Below, piece after piece: positions 21,448 through 34,242 of a DNA stretch of 64,000 nucleotides (positions are counted from its first letter, which is position 1; every line of letters begins with the position of its first letter). Source of the stretch: Clarkia xantiana subsp. parviflora (lineage: Eukaryota; Streptophyta; Magnoliopsida; Myrtales; Onagraceae); NCBI GenBank assembly GCA_036873135.1, contig JAPTYO010000013.1, positions 22,503,901-22,567,900 on the forward strand, in the 5' to 3' direction. The notes below the pieces were generated by a model. That model saw nothing but the letters and a program-made list of their open reading frames with translations, made no database searches and was not told the origin of the DNA. A program made the position numbers and the translations under genes.

Positions 21448-22790
21448 TGACACAAGGTCTAAATTTCGACCTAAAGTTTTCGTCTAAGTGTAGAACTTTC
21501 TGGCGTGATTCACCACCAATCACCAGCCAAAACACAAATCCAACGAAGCCAAATGCATTTTAGATGTCAAACTGCCTAACACACGAGCCTAGCCAAAAGA
21601 TCTAACGAACAAGCAAAAACACCCAATGGAACTCGAGGAAAAGTAAAAATGCACCAAGCACAAGTAAATCAACAAACAAGTAAACAAATATTTGGAACAC
21701 TCGCCTTTATTCATCAACAAAGGCTTGACGTCAAATTACACCCACTCAATTTGACGCCTCATTTCAATCATCAGTTTTGCCGCAGTTGGGTGTTTAAAAT
21801 CCGATTACAACACAATGGACACTCCATTTTATATAGCTAGGAAATTCCTAGCGTTTCTAGGAGAAACCTATATTTATATCTCAATCCTATCTTCCTAGCT
21901 AAGATATATTTATCACATATATATCTATAGCTAGTTACAACACCAACATATATATCTAAGTTCCCGAAAGATATATCAAGATAGGATCTTCCAATATCTT
22001 GGGAAGATTTGATTACTTGCATGCGAATAAAAGACTTGGAGAGCACCCAATCTCGGATTCCCTTCCTTAATCATATGCTTGGGCTTCATCTTCACCAATC
22101 CATGGACTTTGCAGCCTTCCTTGGCCCTTCCAGCTTTCTTTAGTCGCAAAACACTTCCTGGACACCATCCTTGCACTTGAAATTCACTTATCGGTCATGG
22201 GCATTGCTTGGACACCTTCCAAACATTTACAATGCATTTACAATGCACTTACTGGACATGGGCTTCGCTTGGGCACTTACCATGCACTTGCAAGGCACCT
22301 GTGATGCACTTACAGTGCATGGGATACACATCGCCATTGCTAGGCCTTCTGGAGGGACTTTGCTTAGCAACAATGCTTGAAAAACGCTAGGGACATGGAA
22401 AGCACACTGCAAGCATGTTGGATGCACTATGAATGCACGTTAGCTGCACTTGCCAGCAAGGGACGCGGAAAGCCAGCTGGAGCACGCTGAAGGCACTTAC
22501 TGTAGCACGAAGCAGGCACTTACTGGAGCACGCTGCATACACTTACCGTGGCATAATGAAAACACTTGTTGAGAACAAGGGAAACACTTATTGGGCACTA
22601 TGGCAACACACTCTGCCAGGGATCAAATCCCACCAACCCGTCTTAATTTGCAATATATCCAAATCACCCAAAACACTTGCACATCACTACGATTCACCGT
22701 ATTCACTCTTCAATCTCTTGTTGAGAATGTGAAGAATGTATTCCATAGCCAAATTCATGCTTCCTAATATATCACTTTACAGGTGTGACA
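21448..22790 (-). repeat. Element C 3' LTR
   Basis: Left copy of the C LTR. It shares long stretches with 51971-53317, for example GGCGTGATTC near 21500 and the CACTTACTGGACATGGGCTT block near 22250. The two copies show many more differences than the LTR pairs of A or D, so C is older. Confidence 0.85.
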
Positions 22791-22864
22791 AACTTCCTCC
22801 ACCACTCGAAATCGGCGCCCACGTCGACATAGATTTGAGGCACTCTTCAACCCGGGGCCCAATT
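22791..22864 (-). other. Element C 3' end with polypurine tract
   Basis: On the minus strand it reads toward the LTR and ends GAGTGGTGGAGGAAGTT, the purine primer site. This short scrap is all of C left between its 3' LTR and the truncated F LTR. Confidence 0.65.
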
Positions 22865-23046
22865 CCCTCTCACTAATTCGGCTGGCCATGTACCTAGGGG
22901 AGGCCCAATTTTAGGCCTCTAATGTCAATTGGGATTTTAGGCCTAGCCCAAAATCCCGAATGTGACTTTATCTAATTAATTACTTAGGTAACTAGACTTA
23001 ATTAATGGGCTCCCAATTACGGCGGCCCATTTTCCAAATGCTAACA
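22865..23046 (-). repeat. Element F 3' LTR, truncated
   Basis: Matches 49457-49634, the first about 180 bp of the LTR on the minus strand, up to the TGTTAGCATTTGG start at 23046. The remaining about 415 bp are deleted. A purine tract (GAGTGGGTGC) abuts it at 23047. Confidence 0.8.
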
Positions 23047-24139
23047 GCACCCACTCGTCGGAATGGGAGGGTGTCTATTAATATGTTGTCGTCCAACACA
23101 TCTGCATTTGTTCTTAGATCCAATCCCTATTCCGAATAGTTCATACGAGGTTTGTCGTGCGACCGGCGGACACGAATGGCATGGTTCTACTCATCTGTTA
23201 GGAGTATTGTAGCGCCCGCGGAACGTTAATTACCAATGTCTAATCAACCTGTGAAAAATAATAATGTGCCTCGATGTATCCTAGGTCAACTGTCATTCTC
23301 CAATTGCCCAGTTTCCACATAGGAATACTCCATCAAGGCATCCGTACAAGTATGCACAACCTTCAACTAATATAAGGCTTGTGGCCACCTAGTGAATACA
23401 AGAGTTAGATAATTACAGGTGTACTTGACCATCCCCATCGCGCATACCCTTAGTCAAACCCATCCGGTTTCCAAAGACGTGGTCACTTGGCCTTTTTGTT
23501 CAGCACTGCGCTCGTACGCCGGGAAGCGAACATTGAGCCTGACCTTAGGTATGAGTTCCGAGTCAGTGAGGATAATTTGGATGCTCCTTCATATAGCATC
23601 TGGGATCAGTCACACGCTCAAGGTGAAGAAGTTTGTGCCCGTTGGAATCTCATGGATTTTTCTCTAGCACAACCGAGCCTAACCCCGTGGTCAAACATGG
23701 CACGCGCAGTATGAAGTGCGCGTCAATAGCATAACCTGAATTTAGACAGGAGTGGGAAATGTCATATGCTATCGCAGATTCGTAATCTGGCCCAGAACGT
23801 GGATGTCTGACGAACAAATTTCGTTGCGGCGATTTGCATAACATAGATCATATCGTGTTACCCCGAAACCAAATGATCGTTCTGCTTAACCAGGTTTTCC
23901 ACCATGGTTCTTAGCCGGTTTTGATATGGTAGAGGCCCCCCTCTCCTTTAAGACGGCCGAGCCTGTGTGACGAGACTTGGCCCACATTCGACTTGGCCCA
24001 TATTTCATTTTATAGAATGTAAAAAATCTGAATCAATTAAAACATTATGACGTCGTTAGTATCATAAACTCAAAGCTGCAATTCATTCTATCCAAATCTT
24101 ATTTCAAATCTCAAAATGTTATCATCACAATACAAGAAC
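23047..24139 (-). other. Element F 3' untranslated region
   Basis: Non-coding stretch between the F pol and 3' LTR. It is similar in reverse complement to 34243-35340 of element E, for example the CACTCGTCGGAATGGGAGGG block near 23055. No gene. Confidence 0.65.
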
Positions 24140-26560
24140 TTAAACCTTACGCAGTCCCAGCATTTTAACATGCTTTTCGAAAACTTTCCTGCGTAAAGGT
24201 TTAGTTAATGGATCCGCCATCATACTTTCAGTGGAAAAGTATTCTACAGTGATTAGTTTGTCTTCAACCATATTCTTAGCATAATTATATTTCACATCAA
24301 TGTGTTTCGTCCTGCTATGGTAATTATGGTTCTTAACTGCTGCTTGACTGTCAGAGTATACCTTTACAGGCTTACTCCCGTCCTGGACACCAAGCAATGC
24401 AGTTAAGATCCTATTAAGCCAGAACGCCTCATGTGCATTCTTAGAGAGGGCCACGAATTCGGATTCCATCGTAGACAGCATGATACATGTTTGCTTCTTG
24501 CTCATCCATGAAATGGCGGCATTAGTAGGAGGAATACTCCTCCTGAGGTGGGCTTACGATCATCCAGATCGCCACCGTGGTCGGCGTCACTGAACCCAGT
24601 CAATTCTAGTTTTCCACCCTCATAGCACAACCCATAGTCGGCAGTACCTTTCAGGTATCGAATAATTTGTTTCACGACCTTAAAATGTTAATAGCCAGGG
24701 TCTGATTGGAATCGTGCTACTAGGCCCACTGCGTAACAGATGTTTGGACGAGTGCATTGCATAGCATACATTAAGATATCAACCATACTAAGGTATTCTG
24801 CACTTTTCATTTGTTCACGCTCAGCCAAGTCTTTTGGGCCGTCACGTTTCGACAACGCGCACCCAAACACAACTGGGGTACCCACGGGTTTGGCATCTTG
24901 TAATCTGAACCTTTTCAACAATTTGTTGATGTAGGCTTCTTGAAATAGACATAGTTTGCGAGCAGCCCGATTCCTAGCAATCTTAATGCCTAGGATGTAC
25001 GTGGCCTCTCCCATGTCCATCATCTCGAATACAGATTTTAACCAGGACTTTGATTCATTCATGTAACTCACATCGTTTGCGGCAATTAGTATGTCATCTA
25101 CATAAAATGTCAAGATGACGTACTTCGACCTCGAGGTCTTTGTGTACACACATGGATCCTCGTGAAGATTCACGAATCCGTTTCCGACGATTTTCTTGTG
25201 GAATATGCGGTACCATTGCTGGGACGATTATTTAAGACCGTAGATAGATCTTTTGAGTTTACAAACTTACGTTTGTTACCAGTAGTAATGAAACCCTCCG
25301 GTTTCTCCATATAGATATCTTCCTCCAGGTTTCCGTGGAGGAACGCAGTCTTAACATCCATTTGGTGCAGCTCTAGAACGAGGCTGGCTACCTAGGCCAA
25401 AATGGCCTGGACTGTGGTGTATCGCACAGTCGGTGAGTATGTCTCATCAAAGTCCACTCCGTGTAGTTGGGTATATCCTTTCGCAACTAATTGAGCTTTG
25501 AATCGCTCGATGACTCCATCAGCAGTAAGTTTCAATTTCGGAACCTACTTTGCACCTATGGCTCTACGGTTAGCAGGTAAATCAACTAAGGACCAACAGA
25601 ATCAGCTTTCATAGAGGCGATCTCATCCTCCATTGCTTTCCTTCATTCTTTCGCTTGAGGTCCATCCATATCTTGTTTAACCGTTACCAGTTCATCAACC
25701 GAAGTTAGAGTGAATAACTCGCCTCTTTCGATGGGATACTTCTTGGGAGAAGTTCGATGCCTTTGACTACGTCTAGGCTCGTTAATCCCATCTTGTAACT
25801 GAACATTTCTCCCACTCAGAATAATGCTCATTATCGGTGCATTACTCCCACTGAAAACAAGAGCGTTACTTGAACCTTCACCTACAAATTTTCTAGGACG
25901 GCCTCTTGGTCTCGGAATTCCACTTCAGAGATTAATTAGATGCTTACTAGGACTAGGAACCAAGTTGGTTGTACTATACCTACTGTTTCCAGTAGGGAGT
26001 TGCGACATCATAGGATTTTCATCCAATGGTTCGGAACATGTTTATCAGGTTCGACCTGATTCGCACCTGCAGCAACAGTGATCTGAGTGGTTGGATTGAC
26101 TTCTCCCACTAGATTTACTATGAAAATATCTACATCTTCATTTACCATATCGTTCACTTGAGTTGCTGCCTCAAATATCCCACTCGAAGTAAGTGGGATC
26201 TGATTATCATCATCTTGCTCTAGTTCAATAAAGACTTCGTTCGTGTTTAGGTTTATAAAGCAATGGAAATTCAGCCTCAAGTATCGTAACGTCTCATGTA
26301 TTACCACATCACCATTCTCCGAGCTATTACAAACATGTATGCTGTAGAGAAACTTTCCAGTTCTCTTATCGGTACTATGTTTGTTTTGCTACCATAACGT
26401 CGCATTTTGGTAAGATTCGTCTCTTTACCGTTAATAGCTCACGTGGTGTCGTGTCAACCAATTTTATAGGAACAAAGTTCTACATGAGTAAAATTCAACA
26501 TCATATCATCATATTAGGAGATCGGAAGTTGAGTTCAATACAACATGTTTTAGACAATGT
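24140..26560 (-). pseudogene. Element F Copia pol remnant (end of integrase, RT, RNase H)
   Basis: On the minus strand the order is: integrase tail (about 26560-26330), linker with VNPTTQITVAAGANQV (26307-26008), start of RT (25831-25640), MDVKTAFLHGNLEEDIYMEK (25361 onward), the catalytic FYVDDIL (near 25100), LMYAMQCTRPN, and the RNase H end with TMESEFVALSKNAHEAFW and MADPLTKPLRRK (24505-24140). Stops and frame changes near 24505, 25173, 25361 and 25831 break it into pieces. The integrase catalytic core is absent; see 26561-27400. Confidence 0.88.
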
Positions 26561-27400
26561 CCTATTCGTTTATGATCTTTAATAATGCTTGCGCCAATCT
26601 TATCGTTAGAGGCGTATAGTGGGAGAAGTCGTCTGACTGACGATCCTTTTCATTGCATACTCATTTTCTAAGGTTTTTCCCACCCTTGATTTGTGCATTC
26701 GGTTTTCACCTATTGCAACATCTTATTCTATACGAGATCGTGGTAGCTTTTAAAGTATACTTCTTCTCGATTTATGAGAAATCAATGAGTAAGACCGGGA
26801 ATTGGTCTTAAAATGAAAATGAAAACAAACATTAATTTAAGAATATACTTTGTATTAAATTTGTACTTCGAATCGATGTGTCCCATATTTCGAGGAACCT
26901 TACGCTACGTGTGCGCAACTCACTAGCTTTTACCCGTGTTGAAATCGTTTCTTTCCCAAAATTCAATTTAATCGGTTTCGCACATGTTCCTCACTACGAT
27001 TTTAAATGTTTCAAGGAGTACTAACAAATAAGGAATTATGAATCGGTCGCACTCAAATTAGCAATGCATAGAATAGTAACTTATAAGATCAAGCGACTCG
27101 AGGTGAATAATAAGAATAATCGATACTCTATTCAAGCATTCTTACATACTTAATATAAAAGGTTCCCCCTTTCCGTGAGGAAACCCAAATCCAAGAGTGT
27201 TCATCACTGAAAAGAAACAAAGAAAACTTCAAGCAAGAAAGGACGGTTTCTTTAACCAATCCTTATTTATTCTGGGCAATTCTCTCCATTTCTACGCTCC
27301 TTCCTCTTCTCGGTTCTGTAATTCAAAAATAGGAAATTGAATTACTCTCGAGATCGTAGGTATTGGTTCAGAATTTATGATTTCTATCGTTAATTCTCGG
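26561..27400 (-). other. Unrecognised 0.84 kb in place of the F integrase core
   Basis: Between the zinc knuckle and the integrase tail F should carry protease and integrase. This stretch has neither motif in any frame and no similarity to element E that I could see. Directly after the knuckle (CTNPPK) the minus strand reads GTACGT, a possible splice donor. It may be a replacement insertion or very decayed sequence. Confidence 0.4.
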
Positions 27401-27416
27401 AACGTACCTTTGGAGG

Positions 27417-27508
27417 ATTAGTACAAGCAGCAGCTATGTGGCCTTTCACACCGCACCTGAAACACGTTCGAGATTCCTCTATACGTGTGCGCCTTTTCTG
27501 TTGTTCTT
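27417..27508 (-). pseudogene. Element F gag zinc knuckle
   Basis: Minus-strand CFRCGVKGHIAAAC is a classic CX2CX4HX4C retroviral-type zinc knuckle. It belongs to the gag at 35934-36601, from which element E separates it. The two parts are one base out of frame, so gag had already decayed or shifted. Confidence 0.82.
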
Positions 27509-28104
27509 TGTTAGCATTTGGACTATGGGCTGCCGTAATTGGGAGCCCATTAATTAAGTCCACGTTCCTAAGAAATTAGGATAAGTCATATTAGGGATTT
27601 TGGGCTAGGCCTAAAATCTCAATTGACATGGGAGGCCCAAATTAGGCCTCCCCCATTAACACGGCTGACCGACTTTGTGTATTAAGAAGGTGGGATTTAT
27701 CCCACCTCCACACTTATAAATAGGGACCTAAGGAGAGTTTTACAAGTGCTATTCTCCTTTCCCAAGTTGTGAGTTTAAAGTAAACACCCCCCCCCCCATA
27801 AATAAAAGTTTCGGCCGAACCTAATACCACACACCAAGGAGGTGCCAAATTGCGTCGAGCAATTTAGTCCGAGTAGATCCATCCCGCGGAAAATCGGCAA
27901 AGGCTTTGTTGTGAGGCATAATCCGCGTAAGGCTTCTCTAACAGGAACATCTCCGAGGAACCGTCCGGCGGATCGAGAACTCCCCTCAAAGGTCCTGGGC
28001 TACATGAAACATCATAGGTATGTGCACCTTCTTCCGTTGCGTATTAATTACCATGCACATATCTAGGGTTTTGTTTCCATAGTATTAATCCCCTATATCA
28101 TACA
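27509..28104 (+). repeat. Element E 5' LTR (596 bp)
   Basis: TGTTAGC start, ACA end, with TATAAATA near 27714-27721. Homologous to 35341-35933 and, in reverse, to the F LTR at 49041-49634. A run of 13 C near 27787 is specific to this copy. Confidence 0.9.
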
Positions 28105-28105
28105 G

Positions 28106-28118
28106 TGGTATCAGAGCC
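28106..28118 (+). other. Element E primer binding site (initiator tRNA-Met type)
   Basis: TGGTATCAGAGCC one base after the LTR, the well-known plant Copia PBS complementary to the 3' end of initiator tRNA-Met. Confidence 0.88.
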
Positions 28119-30156
28119 TCTGTTAAGGAGTTTGTGTTTTTGATGAAATTCATGTTCTTGTTTTTCCTTGTGTTGGCCGAAACTTTTAAAGAATTTTAAA
28201 GTTTTAAATTTTCGATTTTTCTTGGTAAAATCGGACTGGCCATGGTTTTTCATGATGTTCATAGTGAAGTTTGATGTTCATGATCTTCAAGAAAAATAAG
28301 ACTTTTATCAAATTTAAACTTTGGATTCTTGATCATGACAAGTTTTGATCTTGAAATTTGACCACAAACCCTAATTTTGGTGTTATTCGGCCGAACCTCT
28401 ATAGGTGTTCAAGGTGAAATTTTTAATTTATTAGTCCACAAGTAACCCTAAAGGAACCGAAATTATTGATAATATTTTTACAAATATTTCGGCCGAAATT
28501 TTTTAAAGGTTAAAGATGATGCCAAAATTAGGACAATATTCACATATAGTTGTGTATATTAACTATCAATATATCTAGCACAATTTTAGGAATCTAGATA
28601 ATATTGATAATATAGTTGCCTAAAGATTGAGAAAATATATATTATTGATGAAAAATATATCCCTAATATTGACAATAATATATTTTCTAAAAGATATATA
28701 TATTGTGTTGCCAATTATATATATGTATATATATTGTTGATTGATTATATATTTGTAAATATAGAATCTGGACAATAAATATATATATATATATATATAT
28801 ATAGTTGGGCCGAAATATATATATATGTGCAGAAAATTGGACAATATATAATTATTAATTGTTACTTGGAGGCCAAGTTAAGTTTTTAGTGGACTTTAAA
28901 ACCCTACTTGTCCCACAAGTAATAATTCGGACCGAACCCTATGGGTTATGGACCTGTCCAATTTTAGCACATCCGGGTCGGGTCAACCAACATGGAACAC
29001 CATGTGAACCGAACCGGACCGAACCCGGAGCGGGTCAAATGCCAGGTTTTCTCAATTGGTCCGACCCATTCGGGTCCGGTTGGACCGGACCGGGGCAACT
29101 AATATGGGTCGAACCGACCCGGTTTGAGTGACGAACCGAACTGAATCCTATTTTAAACCGGACCGATCCGAACCGGAATTAATACGAACCGAATTGATTA
29201 AATTAAAAAAGGATGGTCAAATTTTTAAATCTAAATGTTTTCGAAATTTAAATTACCTACACAGTGCTCACGGGTTTAAATTATTCGCATTTTAATTAAA
29301 CCTGATACCTAGTTTCGATTATATGGGTGGATCTCAGAAAAGCATGATTTTGGGACTGAGTCATTTAGTGGGCTGAATTGCAATTGCTATTTAATTGATA
29401 TTATTGCATGATTACAACTGTCGTCTTGACTAAGTCAAGCTAGCTGGATTATGCATATTGTGGGCGGAGCCTTGGTTTTCAATTAATGAGTTGCGCACTA
29501 GGATAGACATGTTGTGATGGTTGCAATTGCCTGGGATACATGTCTAGAAGTACGCGTGAATGGTTTATAGCATGAATTGCAAGTCAGCCTCAAATGTTTT
29601 AAAAACGTAACTAGTCGCCAAATATGCATATTTTTATGGTGTGATCACGCGTGATGCGTATGCATGAATGTTGGGGATGGAGTAGCACGTGATAATATAC
29701 TTAAGCAGTAGAATTATATATGCTAAACATGAGTTCCTCAGAACATTAGACGCATGACACGTATGCATAAGGTGTGTATGGTTTCTTGGATGATATATGC
29801 GCATGATAATTTACTTGTGTAGTAGAATTATATGTGCAAACTTGAGTTCCTAGAAACATTTTTCAAAAAAGGGCATTGGGAAAGCCATGATCGGGTGTTT
29901 TAAAAACCTCTCGTTCTTTTACAGCGATTAAACTGTTTTAAAAGACTGATCTATTAGAAAGGAGATAACGGTAATGTGAACTCTTTCACCACCCCTTTCC
30001 CTCGGTTTACTTTCGGTCGGTTGGGTTAGATGTCTGAGGAATCATTATTAGTGATCTTCAATCTCATAGATATCTGATGGATGTAATTCTTTTTCAAAAT
30101 GTTATTGTCTTCCCGCTTAGGCATGATTGTCAATGTATAGTATCAAATAACTGCAC
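28119..30156 (+). other. Element E leader, non-coding, with AT microsatellites and a CCGAACC-rich patch
   Basis: About 2 kb without a gene. It has (TA)n runs near 28690-28830, scattered TCGGCCGAA motifs and a patch at about 28930-29170 dense in ACCGAACCGG-type words. Element F carries the matching patch at about 37610-37910 on the other strand, so both belong to the family leader. Confidence 0.6.
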
Positions 30157-31302
30157 AGATGGATTCATCTTGTGAAAATGAGCTTTTAAATGAGATGAAC
30201 TACGACTCGTGGTGCAAATGCATAAGTGATCTGCTAGAAGAAGAAAGGTCTTATAGACCACATTCAGAAAACAATGAGTTGTCCAGATGCGGGCTTGACA
30301 AAGGGCCTAGCATATACTCACTTTAAGTGGGAGCAGGATGACACAAGGGCAAATGAGATTTTGTTGTCGCTGATGTCTTCGAGCATCGAAATTGAGTATA
30401 AGGATGTTCCTTGATCAAAGGATATCTGGGATGCCATCTTCCTTAAATATGGGAGCGGCTTAGCAGTAACACTGCAACCACTTATACCAACGCTAGACGA
30501 ATGTCTAATGAGCAACAACATGAGTGTGCTTGAAAAAGGCGCACAAACTCCTTAGCATAGTAAAACTGATTGAAGAAGAAAGTCAGATGGTTGAATGGGA
30601 AAAAAATTCAAGTCATAATCGGGATTCTCCCAAAGTCCTGGAGAGCTACTAGGACTTTACTGACTCTCCGCAGCTCGGTTTTAGATCTCCCAAGTGTCAT
30701 GAAGATAATCGAGATGGAACAATCTTGATTGACATTGGTTACGAAAGAAACCAATGTGCCAAAACAACCTGCTGGGCAGAAGAAGTGGAAACGGGGCAAG
30801 GGAAAGAAACAACAGGCAGTCAACTGTAAAACGTTGACTAAACCTGAACAAGGCAAACTCCAATTAAAATCGAAGATTGTTTGCAAGGACTCTGGACCTT
30901 GCCGTATAGGTGATAGGGCCGGGCCTAGCAAATCGCATGTTGACAAGGTATGCGACATTGGATATGTTAAGGAAACTTTAGTTTCCTCCACAGTCATGTT
31001 AACTGATTCAAATTCCGCTTGGATTCTTGACTCAGGTACAACAGACCACATAACCAATGACAAAGGATTATTTTCCATGTTCAGGCGAACGCCGAAAGGA
31101 TTCAAAAAGGATATATATCGGCGACAACCCTCAAGTTGACGTCGAAGGAATAGGGAGCTGTAAATTTCCTATGCGCAATGGCAGAACCCTACTTCTCGAA
31201 AATGTCATTTTGGCTCCTAGAATTCACAGGAATGTTGTTTCTGTTACTTCTCTTATGGATAATGGATTTCTTTATCATTTGAGAACTCCCCTGTTCGCAT
31301 AA
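30157..31302 (+). pseudogene. Element E gag and protease (decayed)
   Basis: The gag start region has MNYDSWCKCISDLLEEERSY near 30200 and several stops. A protease region follows with WILDSGTTDHIT near 31019, the Copia active site. After a frame change near 31110 it continues as IYIGDNPQVDVEGIG, then APRIHRNVVSVTSL, the segment that follows Copia protease. Confidence 0.82.
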
Positions 31303-31355
31303 ATAAAGGCGCTGCCTTTTGTGGTCATGCATTTTCCTCTAATTGTCTCATAATT

Positions 31356-32352
31356 ATGGATCTGAATGGACATGAAAATTCGAAACGAATATTTTCATTG
31401 TCTTCAAGGGAAGCAGAAACTGATGCGGTTGGATGGAATGCGTGGTTGAGACATGTAGTCTATGACAGGGTTCAAACCCTCGCTCGGAGGGGGCTACTCC
31501 CGGGCGTGACGCGGGTGGTGAAAACCGCTTGCGAAGATTGTCAAGACGGAAAGTCAACTCGCAAACCATTTGATGAATCAGTACGAGCCAAATATCCATT
31601 GCAATTAATTCATTCAGATGTTTGTGTACCAATGAATATCACCACTAGAAGTGGTAAACGTTACTTTGTCAGCTTCATCGACGACTTCACCCATTATGGG
31701 TTTACTCATCTGATTTCTAATAAATACGAGGCCATTGACTGCTTTAGAAGCTTTCTTAACCTCGTAGAGAATCATCATGAGCGAAAAGTGAAAACCCTTC
31801 GCACTGATAGAGGTGGAGAATATCTCTATCATGAGTTTAACAAGTTATGCGAAGAAAGAGGTATTGTTCATCAGACTACAATTCCTTACACTCCACAAAA
31901 AAATGGTGTGGCTGAACAACGTAATCGTACACTCCTGGACATGGTTAGAACCATGATGTCGGAGGCGAAGTTACCATTCTCATATTGGGTGACGCGCTTA
32001 TGACTGCCACACATGTAATAATCCTTGTCCCTTCGAAGTCGTGAACATGACGCCATATGAGTTGTGGTTTTGTAGAGAGGTAGATCTTACCAAACTGCAA
32101 CATTGGGGTTGTGTGGCATACACGCATCAAACTGAAAGTCGTTACGGCAAGTTGAGACATAAAGGATTGAAAAGTATCTTCATAAGATACTCTGAAAACT
32201 CTAAGGGATACGTGTTTGTCGCAGCTCGGGAGAACGGTGGCGTGGTCGAACATGAGTCCAGAAATGTCATATTCCTCGAGGACGAATTTCCTACGCTTGG
32301 AAACATCAAAACGAACGAAGTCTTGATTGAACTGGAGGATAATGATAATTAG
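31356..32352 (+). pseudogene. Element E integrase (decayed)
   Basis: The pre-integrase zinc-binding end reads CEDCQDGKSTRKPF. The catalytic triad is visible as D in IHSDVC, D in LRTDRGGEY and E in NGVAEQRNRTLLDMVRT. A TGA near 32001 and a frame change separate the C-terminal part at 32041-32352 (PYELWFCREVDLTKLQHWGC). Confidence 0.87.
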
Positions 32353-32403
32353 GTCCCACTCGCTCTGAGAGGGAGATTTGAGGCAGAAACACAAGCGAAC
32401 GAT

Positions 32404-34242
32404 ATGGTTAATGAAGATGGGGAAATTTTCATAATAAATCTAGTGGGAGGAGTCAATCCAACCACACAGATCACTGTTGCTGCAGGTGCAAATCAAGTCG
32501 GACCTGATAATCTAGTTACTGAACCTATGGATGAAAATCCGATTTTACCTCAACTTCCAACTATACCTAGTGGGAGTGGCACGACCAACTCGGTTCCCGG
32601 TCATTAAAACCGTGGAATTAATCTCGGAGGTGGAATTCCGAGACCGAGAGGTCGTCCAAGAAAGTTGTTGGTGAAAGTTCAAGTAACGCTCTTGTTCCAA
32701 GTGGGATTATTGCACCGATAACGAGCATTATTTCTAGTGAGAGCGTAGTTCAAACTCAAGATGGAATAATAGAGCCTAGACGTAGTCTGAGGAACCGAAC
32801 TTCTCCTAAGAAGTATCCCATCGAGAGAGGTGAATCGTTCACCCTCACTTCGGTTGATGAACCAGTAACGGTTAAACAAGCTATGGATGGACCTCAAGCG
32901 AAAGAACGGAGGAAAGCAATGAAAGATGAGATCGCCTCTATGAAAGCTAATTCAGTTTGGTCTTTAGTTGAATTGCCTGCTGATTGCAGCGCAATAGATG
33001 CCAAGTGGGTTCTGAAACTGAAACTCACTACTGATGGAGCTGTCGAGCGATACAAAGCTCGACTCGTTGCGAAAGGATATACCCAACTTCATAGAGTGGT
33101 CTTTAATGATGCGTACTCACACACTGTGCGTTACACCACAGTGCGAGCTAGCCTCAATTTGGAGCTGCACCAAATGGATGTTAAGACTGCATTTCTCCAC
33201 GGTAATCTGGAGGAAGAGATCTATATAGAGCAACTGGAGGGTTTCATTACTCCTGGCAACGAACATAAAATTTGTAAACTCCAAAGATCTATTTACGGTC
33301 TTAAACAATCTTCCCGGCAATGGTAACGCAGATTCCACGAGGAAATCGTTGAAATGGATTCGTGAATCTTCACGAGGATCCATGCGTGTACACGAAGACT
33401 TCCGAGTCTAAATACGTCATCTTGACATTATATGTCGATGACATATTAATTTCCGCAAATGACGTGAGTTACATGAATGAATCAAAGTTCTGGCTAGCAT
33501 ATGTATTTGAGATGAAAGACGTGGAAGAAGCCACGTACATCCTAGGCATTAAGATTGCTAGGAATCGGGCTGCTCTTAAGCTATGTCTGTCTCAAGAATC
33601 CTATATCAACAAATTTTTGAAATGGTTTAGACTACAGGATGCTAAGCTTGTGGATACGCCGGTTGTGTTCGGGTGCGCACTATCGAAGCGTGATGGCCCG
33701 AAGAACCTGGCTAAGCGTGAACAGATGAAAAGTGCAGAATATTTAAGTATGGTTGGCAGTTTAATGTATGCCATGCAATGCACTCGTCCAGACATCTGTT
33801 ACGCTGTGGGCCTAGTAGCACGATTCCAATCAGATCCTGGCACTCAACACCTAAAGGCTGTGAAACGAATAATTCGATACCTGAAAGGTACTGCCAACTA
33901 CGCTCTGTGCTATAAGGGTGGAAAACTAGAATTGTTAGGACTCAGTGACGCCGACCATAGTGGCAATCTGGATGATCGCAAGTCTGCCTCAGGGGGAGTA
34001 TTCCTCCTTGCTAATACTCTGACAGTCAATCAGCAATTGTAGCAGTTAAGAACCCTAAGTGCCATATCAGGATGAAACACATTGATATAAAATATAATTA
34101 TGCTAAGAATATGGTTGATGACAAAGTTATCACATTAGAATACTTGTCTACTGAAAGTATGATGGCGGATCTATTGACTAAACCATTACGCAGGGATGTT
34201 TTCGAAAAGCATGTCAAAATGTTGGGATTGCGTAGGGTTTAA
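32404..34242 (+). pseudogene. Element E linker, reverse transcriptase and RNase H (decayed)
   Basis: Order: VNPTTQITVAAGANQV linker, RT start MKDEIASMKANSVWSLVELP, MDVKTAFLHGNLEEEIYIEQ, then a stop at 33324-33326 after SIYGLKQSSRQW. A new frame from about 33362 holds the catalytic YVDDIL, LMYAMQCTRPDICYAVGL and SDADHSGNLDDRKSASGG. A stop near 34040 precedes the RNase H tail MADLLTKPLRRDVFEKHVK ending at 34242. Confidence 0.88.

Noticed and set aside
28690..28830. (TA)n stretches as possible origin or regulatory elements
   Set aside because: Ordinary microsatellite growth in an AT-rich retrotransposon leader; nothing else supports a function.
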